This document shows positions 47,801 through 60,900 of a DNA stretch of 64,000 nt, one piece after another; within the stretch, counting starts at the first letter, position 1, and each line of letters opens with the position of its first letter. A program made the position numbers and the translations under genes. This DNA comes from Theropithecus gelada. Taxonomy: Eukaryota > Chordata > Mammalia > Primates > Cercopithecidae. The DNA lies in the NCBI RefSeq assembly GCF_003255815.1, contig NC_037668.1, positions 71,008,940 through 71,072,939 of the forward strand. Reading direction: 5' to 3'. The notes beneath the pieces were generated by a model. It saw only the letters and a list, made by a program, of their open reading frames with translations, was not told the DNA's origin and did not search any database.

Positions 47801-50800
47801 TGTGTATGTGCACGTGTATAAGCCCCTGATCTTTTTGGCTTGCCCTTCGTGGCTTGGATCTTTCACTCTATGAGCAAACTGGGTCAGGAATCATTGGGGC
47901 ACAGTTATTCTCAGTATGCTGAGCTTGGAGTGGTGCTTCTTCCAACAAGTGAGAATGGGCTGGGGGGAAGAGAGTCTGAGCCCTCTCGGCCACACCTGCT
48001 TGGAATAGAGCTTCTGCAACATGGGGCTGGGGTAAGAATAAGAAATCCCAGCAGTTTCCCTTTCTAGACTGAAATCATAGCCCAAGTACTGAAAGTAAGA
48101 AAAAAAACCTTACATCCAGCAAAACTGTATTTTTATATTTTAAACATGAAGATAAACTCCTACTGCTTCTGGCCTCCTTTGTTTCTGAGATAAGTTAGGT
48201 ATTATGTGATTAATCATTTTTCTCTTATGGCTTTCTATATAGATGGAGTCTTACTCTGTCATCAGGCTGGAATGTGCAGTGGCACCACCTCGGCTCACTG
48301 CAACCTCCGCCTCCCAGGTTCAAACGATTTTCCTGCCTCAGCCTCCCGAGTAGCTGAGACTACAGTTGTGCACCACCATGCCCAGCTAATTTTTGTATTT
48401 TTAGTAGAGACGGGGTTTCACCATATTGGCCAGGATGGTCTCGATCTCTTGACCTCATGATCCACCTGCCTTGGCCTCCCAAAGTGCTGGAATTACAGGT
48501 GTGAGCCACTGCACCCGACCAGCTTTCAAGATTTTCTTATCTTTGGCTTTCAACATTTTGTTTTTGATGTGTCTGGATCTAGATTTCTTTGCATTTGTCC
48601 TACTTGGAGTTTATTGTACTTCTTGGATGTGTAGGTTAATGTTTTTCAACAAATTTGAGATTTTTCAGCATTATTTATTTGAATATTTGTTGTTTTTCTC
48701 TCTTCTCCTAGTGCTCTCATTACAGTACACATATGTGGGTGCATTTAGTGGCTGCCCACATTTCTCTGAAACTCTGCTAATGTTAATTTTTCTTAATTAG
48801 TATTTCTCTCTGTTCTTCCAATTGCACAATCTCTATTGAGCTATTTCAATTTTGCCAGCTTAAATCTACTGTTGAGCCCTTCTAGTGAATTTTTTGTTTT
48901 GGTTATTGTACTTTTTAACTCCAGAATTTCCATTTGATTTTTAAAATAATTTCTGTCTTCTTATTATATTCTCTATTTGATGAGGCTTGTCATCCTACCT
49001 TCCTTTAATTATTTAAGCATAGTTTCCTTTAGTTAATTGAACTTATTTGTATTAGCTGCTTTGAAGTCTTTGGCTGCAAAATCTACCATCTGGGCCCCTT
49101 CAAAGGCAATTTCTATTGCCTGAATGCTTGCTTGCTTGCTTTTCCTTATTGGTCACACTCTTTTTGTTTGTTTGTTTATGTTTCAATTTTTTGTTGGCTG
49201 AAGATTTTAGACAATATATTGTAGCAGTTCTGGATATGTGTCCCCCCAGGAGGTTGTTGTTGGTTGGCTGATTATCTGTTTCATGACTTGGCTGAGCTAA
49301 TTCTGTAAAGTCTGTTTCCCCTGTAGTGTGCAGTGTCTCATATCACTACTCAGATATTTTTCATCTTTTCTTTTAGCCTGGCTACCTAGGGTTGCCCATG
49401 AGTTGCCTGAGCTGCTAGTTAGTTATGGATTGTGCATAAACCCCCTTAGCCAGTTAGGTGTTTACCTTTTACTACCAGATTTATGTGTGGCTTGGAAAAT
49501 GCTATCACAGTTCAGAGAGTCAATGGCTTTTGCATCATGTTCAGCCAGAGACTGGTAGTTTGGATGTCCTCTCTCTTATTGTACATAAGAGGGTACAGCC
49601 TTGGGCATGCACAGAGTCTTCCAGGCTGTGAGGGCTGAATATGATTTCTTTTTTTTTTTTTTTTTTTTTTTTGAGATGGAGTCTCGCTCTGTCACCCAGA
49701 CTGGAGTGCAGTGGCGCTACAAAATACAAAAAATTAGCTGGGCGTGGTGGCGGGCGCCTGATTTCATTTTTAAGCCTGGCTTCCTAGGAGATGCCCCTGG
49801 GTTGGGAGAGCTTAATGTTCAGCGTTTGGTGGACTGTTGTGTTTGGTAGGCCCATTGTGCCAGTGAGACTCTGCCCTATGTTAATGGGTCTTTGTGTAGC
49901 TTAGGAGATGCTTTCAAGTTTTCCCCATATCCCACTCTGACTGCACCTGAATCAGTACAGCCTAGCACATACATAAGACCTTCCAGCCCCTAGAGTTGTC
50001 TGTTATCCCTAAAGGGCTCTTCTTCCCTGTCCCTTTCCCTTGTTCTATCAAAATTCCACTCCTCTGTATCATTTTGCTTACATCCTGGAGTTATCAGCCT
50101 CCTCTGAATCACTTTCCACCAAGATCTCCATTGTTTTAGACAATGCCCACAGGCATGGACTTTTCCATGTTCTATTCCAAATAAAGTCAGTCCCCTCAAG
50201 CAGAGCTGAGAGCTCCCTGTCTTAGCACCTGACTTTCCCATGGTCAGAACCTTTGCTCCACTGCACCAGAGCTGGGGCGGGGACCTGCTTTTCCAGGAGT
50301 AACATCTCACTTCCGTGAGTGACACTTGAGGTGTCTGTGCGTGCGTGCGTGTGTGTATGTGCACGTCTGTAAGCCCCTGGTCTTTTTGGCTTGCCCGTCA
50401 TGGCTTGGCTCTTTCACTGTATGAGCAAACTGGGTCAGGAATCATTGGGGCACAGTTATTCTCAGTATGCTGAGCTTGGAGTGGAGCTTCTTCCAACAAG
50501 TGAGAATGGGCTGGGGGGAAGAGAGTCTGAGCCCTCTCGGCCACACCTGCTTGGAATAGAGCTTCTGCAACATGGGGCTGGGGTAAGAATAAGAAATCCC
50601 AGCAGTTTCCCTTTCTAGACTGAAACCATAGCCCAAGACCAGGAGCTATGGGGAGAGGGAGTCGCTTGTCTTGGCCACACCTGCCCAGTGTGCACAGCGG
50701 TGAAGTTTCTGGAGCTGAGGCTGTAACAGAGCGAGTCATGGCTCAAATGCTGCAGACCCTGTTCTTACTGGGATTGAGCAGATTTTCTTGAATAAATGTT

Positions 50801-53800
50801 TTCCCATTTGCTGTATTCCCTGAGGACAATTTCCAGACACATTTTATTTATTTTATTTTAGACAGGGTCTCACTCTGTCACTGACGCCGGAGTACAGTGG
50901 TACACTCATAGCTTTTACTGCAGCCTCAACCTCCCCAGTCCAAGCCATCTTCCTGCCTCAGGCACATGCCACCATGACCAGCTTACTATTTTTATGAAGA
51001 CAGGGTTTCACTATGTTACCCAGGCTATTCTCAAACTGCTGGGCTGAAGTGATCCTCCCACCTCAGCCTCCCAAAGAGTTGGGCCTACAGATGTGATCCA
51101 CTGCACCCAGCCTTCTAGAGACTTTAAATGATTATTTTTATCATATTTACCAGTTAACCTACATTGTCAGAGAGAAGGTCAAGTTGAGGTCCTTACCCTG
51201 CCATTCCAGAAGTCCACTCTCTCTGTCCTACTTTTGCAAGTTTCTGTGAATATATAATTATGTCAAAAATGTTTTGAAAAAACAGCAATAATTGGTTGGT
51301 TCTAGCCTTAAGAAACCTGTATGATTCAGTCTTTACGTTCATAACGTGAAAAAGAAATGGGAGTGTCTTTTTTTGCAAGTGTCATAGAAGTAATTTGCAA
51401 GTGTCATAGAAAACAGAATGTGTACGTTCACAAGAAGCTACGTTTTGTGCTGACAGAAGGGCCTACAGCAGGAAAGGATGTTCTGCTCAGTCTAGTGGAG
51501 CACCTGAGGAGTTTGCACCCTTTTCTGTGTTAGGATGTATGTGTGTATATGCTCTTCACTGGATATGTCTTCCTCTCCTGCAGATTCGCTCAATTGTGTG
51601 GAATGCAGATGATAGCAAACTGATTTCTGGTGGCACAGATGGTGCTGTATATGAGTGGAATCTGTCCACAGGAAAGAGAGAGACAGAATGCGTGCTCAAG
51701 TCTTGCAGCTACAACTGTGTTACTGTCTCCCCCGATGCCAAAATTATCTTTGCTGTTGGATCAGACCACACCCTCAAGGAGATTGCGGATTCCTCGGTGA
51801 GTCTGCCCCTGCCCCGCCTCTGGGCTGCTGCACAGATCTGCAGGGACAGCCTCCCATGCTTACAGCAGAAAGTATGCACGGAATGAGGGCCTCTGTGTAC
51901 AGGGCCCCTTCTTCCCAAGATAACATCAGGCTCCTCATTCCTTTTGGATTAGCTCCGTTACCGTCACTTCCTGAATTTCCTGCTCAGTTTCCTTCCTGAC
52001 TGGGTGAAATTGTAAATTGCGGCCTCTTTTTCATTTCTGTTTTACTTGCCGTCTGTAACTTCTCTCCCACCTTCCAGGCATGGAGGTCATGTCATCTCTA
52101 AACTGCGCTCTTACCCTTGGTCTGCACTTAACTTTCCTGGGGTAAAAACCTAACTACAGTATGCACTGAGTAACACCAATGATGCACCACACAGACTATA
52201 AGATTGTAATGCCATAAGATTATAACGCCAAATTTTCACTGTACTTTTTCTGTTTAGATATACAGATATTTTCCATTGTGTCACAGTTGCCTACAGTATT
52301 CAGCATAGTCACGTGCTGTTCAGGTTTGTAACCTAGGAGCAGTAGGCTGTACCACGTAGCCTAGGTGTATAGTAGGCTGTCACAGCTAGGTTTGGGTAAA
52401 TACACTCCATGATGTGACAAAATAGCCTAACCATGTATCCCATATCAAGCAATGCATGACTGTGCAGTTAGCTGCTATCACCTAGGCTTGCCACTGTATT
52501 CTTTTGAAATCCCCAAACTCTGAAACTGTACAGTTACACTAGGCTCCAAATAGTGAAGGGAAAAGAGAGGAGCTCAGCAAGGATGTGTCCTACAAACAAG
52601 GGCTGTGCGCTCCTCCAGCTGGCTCCTCCCACTTTTCCTGTGACTGGTGCCTGGGAAAGTGTGTAGATACCACGGCAGCAAGCTAGCCCAAGGCAGGTCT
52701 CCCTGGGGCTGGAACACAGTTGACAGTATGGTGACTCTCCTGTGTACTCCCGAGTAGCCCGGTCCTAATTCAATGGCAGCTATCAGTGCTGTGCCAGAAT
52801 AAAGCCCCTTTAGGGCAAGGCCATGTTTTGCTCCTCTTGGTAGCCCTGCTAGCTGGCACACTGTGTGGTGCACAGTGTTCAATAAATGTGTGTATAGGTG
52901 GGTCGGTAGATGAGTGCGTGAATGAGTGAGGGAATGGAGGGGCGCTCTGATAGTATGGTAGTCCCGCCTTATCCACAGTTTCAGTTACCTGTGGTCAACC
53001 AAAGTCCAAAAACAGGTGAGTACCATACTGTGAGTAAGGTATTTTGAGACAGAGAAACCACATTCACACAGCTTTTATACGGTATTCATATAACTGTTCT
53101 ATTTTATTATTAGGTATTATTTATCTCTTACTGGGCCTAATTTATAAATTAAACCATATCATAGTTATGTATGTATAGGAAAAAAACATAGTATATATAG
53201 GGTTCAGTACTATCTGTGGTTTCAGGCATCCACTGGGGATCTTGGAACATATCCCTCGAGGATAAGGGGAGACTAATGTATAGTTTTGTTTATGTAATGA
53301 GCATTAATAAATGTTGCTGAATACATTTATGACCAGTAGCCCATTCTCATTTTGAAATGCACCCAAGCATAGCAGTCAAAGCAGAGACTGGAGCCCACCT
53401 AGGTACATGAGTTGAAGCAAGTCCCTTGTCACACAGATGGTCCATCATCTGTAGACTAGGGATAACAGTAACTGCCTCAGAGGGTTTTGTGAGGATTGAA
53501 TGAGTTGCAACATGGAGAAGGCACAGAACAGTGCTTGGCACATAGTAGGTGCTATGTGAATATCTCTCTTCACTAGTATTATTCCTAACTCATGAAACTG
53601 GTTATTTACCAGCAACACAACAAGGAATATCCAGCTTGCACCGTTTTTTTGTGTGTGTGCTAGGCACTATTCTGGATGCCAAAAGGGATAGAAAAAGCAT
53701 GTTTTAAAGACAGGTCCCTAGGGATCTGTTAGAGGAGAGGGCGAGAGAGAATGGCACCGGGACATGGAGGCCACAGCTCGACCCCTCACACTGAGCAGAG

Positions 53801-56800
53801 CTGCCTGTGTCCCAGATCCTTCGAGAGATATCGGCGTTTGACGTCACCTACACCACCATTGTCATCTCGCATTCCGGACGCATGATGTTTGTGGGCACCT
53901 CAGTGGGAACCATTCGTGCCATGAAGTACCCTCTGCCTCTGCAGAAGGAATTCAATGAGTACCAGGCCCATGCCGGTCCTATCACCAAGGTGAGTAGGGC
54001 CCTCTCCCCAGGAACCCAGTCCCACACCTGCCTGCCACATGCCTTGTTCGTCCCTTCAACCTCCCAATGTCTTTTCTCTCTCCTTAGTCTCTCTTATTTA
54101 TTCATCCATCATTCATTGAATCACTGTCTATTGACTATGAATATACTCTTTGTTTAAAACTACTTCCAGGAATTGAGCCTAGGAAATCATCAAAGATACA
54201 CCTAAAAATGTATGTATGACGTTTTCACCATAATATTATGCATAATAAGGGGCCATTTGGTGGATGCCGTAGCTACTGTGAGTGTGGCCTGCACTTGACC
54301 ACAGCTGCCTCCTTCTCCAGAGAATGGCCCGGACTGAAAGGAGCCATAGCCCTGAAGATTAGCCCCTAAGGGTACAAAAGGCCACCCCAGGGGCAATACC
54401 ATGAGTACACATTTGTAAATTGTCCTTCCATTCACCCTTCTCATAAAGTAGTGTCTGTGTTCAACAGTCAAAACGTGGAAGCAGCCAAGTGTCCACCGAC
54501 AGACGAATGCATAAGCAAAAGATGGTATATCTGCACAATGGAACAGTATCCTGCCTAAAAAGGAAGGGAATTCTGCAAAGTGCCACCACATGGATGAACC
54601 TTGAGGATGTTATGCTAAATTAAATAAGGCCAGCCACAAAAAGATAAATGCAGTGTGATTCCACTTTTAGGAGATACTTAGAGCAGTCAGAATCACAAAG
54701 ACAGAGTGGTGGTTGGCAGGGGCTGTGGGACGGGGAATGGGGAGTGATTGTTTCATAGGTATAGAGTTTTGGTTTTACAAGACAAAAGGGTTATGGGGGT
54801 GGTTGGTGGCGATGGTTGCACAACATTACAAATGTATTTAATAACATGAACTGTACACTTGAAAATGGTTAAGATAGCAAATTTTACAGAATATGTATTT
54901 TACCACAATTTTAAAAATGAAATTAAAAAGAATTATCTTGCATGCTAAATGGTTGCCAAGAAATCATAGTCAATAGTAAATTCAAGGTTATTCATAGTGC
55001 AAAAAAAAAAGCAATGTCTATACCTACACTGACCCCCTGAAAAACAGGCACTGGGAAGGTGTGCGTCTCCTCTTCCTTACTCTCGCTTTCTGCAGATTGA
55101 ATGACATAGACCTGAGGTTTTGAATTATGTCTCAAACTCCATAGTGGCTTACCTGCAACACTAGCTGTATTAAGAAAAGGTTTCTCATTATAAAACAGAA
55201 CATTCTGTACCAAGCCTGGGCCTTGGGTCTAAAGTAAATTACTACAGCATATTCCCCATCTTCCCTTCAGATCTGCTAAGTTTTGTGGATAAGGAATTTA
55301 TTTTTCTGATTATAGAAGCAATGCCTGTTTATTTTTAAAATAAAAATCCTTGCCAGGCGCAGTGGCTCACGCCTGTAATCCTAGCACTTTGGAAGCCCAA
55401 GGCGGGCAGATGATGAGGTCAGGAGATCAAGACCATCCTGGCTGACACGGTGAAACCCCATCTCTACTAAAAATACAAAAAATTAGCCGGGCGTGGTGGC
55501 GGGCGCCTGTAGTCCCAGCTACTCAGGAGGCTGAGGCAGGATAATCACTTGAACCCAGGAGGCGGAGGTTGCAGTGAGCTGAGATGGCGCCACTGCACTC
55601 CAGCCTGGGCAACGGAGCGAGACTCTGTCTCAAAAAAACAAACAAACAAAAAAATCCTTATAATAGCATCATCATTTCTTTCATGCATTTACTTCTACAT
55701 TTCCATGTGTGTGTGTTTTAAATAAAATTAAGATCATACTGTGAGGCCACTCTCGTGACCCGCTTGTTTTTAACTTCACACTACTGTAAGCGTTTGTCCA
55801 TACAATTAAATATTTCTCAGAAGCATGACTTTAGTAGCTACACAAATATCCTATCCTATGATGGACTGTAACTTACTAACTCTTCTCCTGCAATTAGGCA
55901 TTTAAATTATCTTATGATCTATAGTGAATAGCGCAGTTTACAAATTTATATTTGCATCTCTGATTCTCTCCTAAGACTAAATTCCTGGAGAGAGAATTCC
56001 TGAATTCAAGAGTATTGCCATTCTCAAGATTCTTGACATACTGCTGATTGTGAGAAGACATTTTTCATAGTTAACTCTTTTGTTTTAACTGTTTATATTG
56101 AAATACTTACAGGTTTAGAGGAAATTTTAAAGATGGCACAGAGTTCCCATGTACCCCTCACTCAGTTTCCCCCAGTCATTACATCTCCTAGAACGGTAGC
56201 AAAATATCAGACCAGAAAATTGACACTGGTCCACACTGTATATGTATTTCTGAATTATTTCTCACATGCAGTTTGTGTAACCACCACTACAATCACAATA
56301 TAGAACCGTTCCATCCCCACAGAGATCTCCATCTACCCTTTAGAGTCATACCACTCCTCTCAACTACCATCCCTAATCCCTGGCAACCACTAATTTGTTC
56401 TTATTTCCATAACTTTTGTCATTTTGAGAATTGCATATGCTATTATACTGTATGTGGCCTTCTCAAAGTGGCTTTTTTATTGATACATAATATTTGTACA
56501 TATTTATGAAGTACATGTGATATTTTGTTACAGGCATAGAGCGTGTAATGATCAGGTCAGGATATTTAGGGTTTCCATCCACCTCACGTATTTATGATTT
56601 CTGTGTGTTGAGGGCATTTCAAGTCCTCTCTTCTAGCAATTTAAAAATATACAATACATTGTTGTTAACTATAGTCGCCTTACTCTGCTATCAAACATTA
56701 GAACTTATTTCTTCTTCAACCTGGCACGTGCGTCATGCCTATAATCCCAACACTCTGGAAAGCCAACGCAGCCAGATCACCTGAAGTCAGGAATTTGAGA

Positions 56801-57946
56801 CCAGTCTGGCCAACATGGTGAAACCCCCATCTCTACTAAAAACACAAAAAATTAGCCAGGCATGGTGGTGCAGGCCTGTAATCCCAGCTACACAAGAGGC
56901 TGAGGAAGGAGAATTGCTTGAACCTGAGAAGCAGAGGTTACAGTGAGCCGGGAGATCGTGCCACTGCACTCTTAGGCTGGGCAACACAGCAAGACTCTGT
57001 CTCAAAAAAAGAAAAGAAAACTGATTTCTTCTATCTAATGTTTGTATCTGTTAACCAATCTCTGTCACCCCACCCACCCATACACTTTTCCCTAGTATCC
57101 ATCATGCCACTCTCTACCTCCATGAGGTCAACTTTTTTTTTTTTTTTTTTTGAGACAGAGTCTCACTCTGTTGCCCAGGCTGGAGTGCGATGGCACGATC
57201 TCAGCTCACTGCAACCACTGCCTCCTGGGTTCAAGCGATTTTTCCACCTCAGCCTCCCAAGTAGCTGGGATTACAGGCACATGCCATCACGCCCAGCTAG
57301 AGTCAACATTTTTTAGCTCTCACATATGAATGAGAACATACAATATTTGTTTTTCTGTACCTGACATATTTCACTTAACTTCACGACCTCCAGTTCCATC
57401 CATGTTGCTGCAAAAACATGATTTCATTCATTTTTATGGCCAAATAGTATTTCAGTGGGTATATATACCACATTTTCTTTATTCATTCATCCACTGATGG
57501 ACACTTAGGTTGATTCCATATCTTTACTATTGTAAATAGTGGTACAATAAATATGGGGGGTGGGGTGCAGGTATGCTTTCAATATACTGATTTCCTTTCC
57601 TTTAGGTAAATACCCAGTAATGAGATTGCAGGATTGGATGGTAGTTCTATTTTTAGTTTTTTTGAGAAGTCTACATACTGTTTTCCATAGTGGTTGTACT
57701 AATTTACCTTCCCACCAACAGTGTATAAGAGTTCTCTTCTCTCCACATTCTTGCCAGAATCTGTTATTTGTTGTATTTGTTGTCTTTTTAATAATACCTA
57801 CTCTAACTGGGGTAAGATAGTATCTCATTGTGGTTTTGATTTGCATTTCCCTGATGATTAGTGATGTTGAGCATTTTTTCATATGCTTGCTGGCCATTTG
57901 TATGTCTTCTTTTGAGAAATGTCTGTTCATGTCCTTAGCCCACTTT

Positions 57947-57978
<32 letters not shown>

Positions 57979-60900
57979 CTGGACAGAGTCTCGCTCTTGT
58001 CGCCCAGGCTGGAATGCAATGGTGCGCTCTCAGCTCACTGCAACCTCCCACTCCTAGGTTCAAGAAATTCTCCTGCCTCAGCCTCCCGAGTAGCTGGGAT
58101 TACAGGTGCCTGTCACCACGCCCAGCTAATTTTTATATTTTTAATAGGGATGAGGTTGCACCATGTTGGCCAGGCTGGTCTCAAACTCCTGACCTCAGGT
58201 GATCCACCCGCCTAGGCCTCCCACCGTGCCGCGATAACAGGTGTGAACCACCACGCCTGCCCCTTAGCTGACTTTTTAATGAGATTTTTAGATTTTTTTG
58301 TTTGTTTAATGTTGAGTTTTTTGAGTTCTTTGTGTATTCTGGATATTGGTCTTTTGTCAGAGTAATAGTTTGCAAATATTTTCTCCCATTTGACAGGTTG
58401 TCTCTTCACTCTGTCAATTATTTCCCTTGCTGTGCAGAAGCTTTTTAGCTTAATGTCCTGATTGTGGCTTTTTCCACTCAGCTTAATCCCCTTCAAATCC
58501 ATCCAAGTTGTGTTGTGTATCAATCATAGTTTATTCCTTTTATTGCTGAGCAGTGTTCCACAAAAAGCAAATCACAGTTTGTGTAGCCATTCACCTATTG
58601 TAGGATATTTTTAATTTTTTCCAGTTTTCAGCTATTATAAATAAAGCTGCTGGCCGGGCACGGTGGCTCAAGCCTGTAATCCCAGCACTTTGGGAGGCCG
58701 AGACGGGCGGATCACGAGGTCAGGAAATCGAGACCATCCTGGCTAACACAGTGAAACCCCGTCTCTACTAAAAAATACAAAAAAAAAACTAGCCGGGCGA
58801 GGTGGCGGGCGCCTGTAGTCCAGGCTACTCGGGAGGCTGAGGCAGGAGAATGGCGTGAACCCGGGAGGCGGAGCTTGCAGTGAGCTGAGATCCAGCCACT
58901 GCACTCCAGCCTGGGCGACAGAGCGAGACTCCGTCTCAAAAAATAAAAAAATAAAAAAATAAAAATAAAGCTGCTGTGACCAGTCATATACAGGCTTTTG
59001 TGTGGAAATAAGTTTTCATTTCTCTGGGATAAATGCCCAGGAGTATAATTGCTGAATCATATGGTAGGTTTTTTTTTTAAACTGCCAAGCTATTTTCCAG
59101 AGTGGCTGTACCATTTTCCATTCCCACCAAGAATGTATGAGACCCAGTATCTCTGCATCATTGCCAGCACTTGGTGGTGTGACTGTTTTTTTATTTTAGC
59201 TGTTCTAATGGGTGTGGAGTGATATCTCATCATGGTCCTAATTTTGCATTTTCCTAAATGGCTAATAATGTGGAACATCTCTTCATGTGCTTACTTGCCA
59301 TCTGTATATTTTCCCTGGTGAAATGTCTCCATATCTTTTGTCTGCTTTCTGATTGAATTGTTTGGCTTTTTTACTGTTGAGTTTTTGAGAGTTCCTTATC
59401 TATTCTAGATAATAGCTGATTCTTCAGATTCCAAATCCACAGGGAATGTAGACATAACCTTGCTTCTTCTATTCATTAACAGATGCCTGTGAGGGCTCCT
59501 GTCTCATTCTTACCTGGGATCTAGTTTACCCCACTGTGAGGCTGTGCCCAGGATTGCATGGGGGGAAGCCTTGCACAACAGCTGGCGCAGCCCTGGTCAT
59601 CTGTGGCCTTGAAAGCTTCCTGGGCATGACCTTTTTCTCTTCAGATGTTGCTTACCTTTGATGATCAATTCCTGCTGACTGCTGCTGAGGATGGCTGCCT
59701 GTTCACCTGGAAGGTCTTTGATAAGGATGGCCGGGGAATCAAGCGAGAGAGGGAGGTGGGCTTTGCCGAAGAGGTGCTTGTGACTAAAACAGACATGGAA
59801 GAAAAGGTAAGAACTGGATCTAATGAAGAGGGACATGGAATTCCTTACCAGACTGCATTCAAATGCGGGTCCAGCACCAGGGCCCTCTACAGCCTAACTA
59901 CACCCTGTGCCCAGTGCAGACCCCCACGGCTCCCTGCACATGCGCTGTCCACACAACCAAGCTCTCCTCCTCACTGCCACTGTCCACCCTACTCTGCCTG
60001 TCTTTCTGCCATGTGATCATCTTCACTTACACTGTGCTTTGCTTTTATTCTGTGATCTGGTTTTCCTCTTCCTACTCTTTGAAACCAAGAACAATGAAAC
60101 ATACAGTTCTCTTATGACCAACAGTTTCTAGCACATGCTGAGCACATGGAAGACAATCAATAAATATTTACAAAAGTAAAGTATATTCTCATTTAAATCT
60201 CACAACATCTCTCTGAAGAAGATACTGTCATTCTCCCCATGTTTCAAAAAACAAATTAGGAGAGCTTGAGGGACGTGTCCAAAATCAGTGTGCTAATAAT
60301 TAATAGGACCAGAGTTCTAATCCAGATTTAATCTAGAGCCCCCTCCTTTAATCACCATACCAAAGGAACATCCCTTCCTTCCTGATGATGCAGTAAACAT
60401 TTCATAAAGGTGCGTTTTGCGGAGATGTGAGTGCATAGCTCTGTGCTATGCTCCCTAAGGGAGAAGCTGAATGGATGATAAACACACAAGGCTCACGGAG
60501 AATCACAGAGCTACACAGTCATTGCTGTTTGTCCAGAATCTTAACTGTGTTTATTGAATACCTACCATTTGCTAGGCACTGGGGATGCATGTGTGAAAAG
60601 GACAGGTATGGGCCCTGTGACATGACCAGGAAGTTCAGTCAGGTAAGGGATAGAAACAAGTAAAGCCATCAGAGCAGCAATGCAACACTGCCACAAAGCA
60701 GAGTGACAAGCCTCTGGCATGTGCTGGAGATCCCTTCTAGAGCTCCCTAGAATTTTCCGCAGGAAAAGCAGCGAGGGAGAAGAGGATGAGGGAGGGCCCC
60801 GTGAGAGTGGGGGCCTGACCTGCTGCAGAAGGAACCCCTCCTTTTCTCTGTTATCTTTTCTGTTCTTCCCAGAGGGTAGGGGAAGAGGCCAAATAGGAGA

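Larger units (their letters stand above)
47619..50857 (-). repeat. Old L1 (5' portion), rearranged
   Basis: Antisense L1 text parallels the 40000-40830 block (TCCTACTTGGAGTTTATTGT at 48598 versus TCCTACTTGGAGTTCATTGA at 40338). It is interrupted by Alus at 48242 and 49649 and contains the duplicated 334-338 bp segment. Confidence 0.6.
55900..59410 (-). repeat. Antisense L1 fragments, interrupted by four Alus
   Basis: Several L1 3'-end segments follow one another: 56040-56720, 57300-57940 (CCACTGATGGACACTTAGGT), 58263-58650 and 58964-59410 (CATTCCCACCAAGAATGTAT). The repeated appearance of the same 3' motif shows more than one L1 copy. Frames are broken. Confidence 0.75.
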
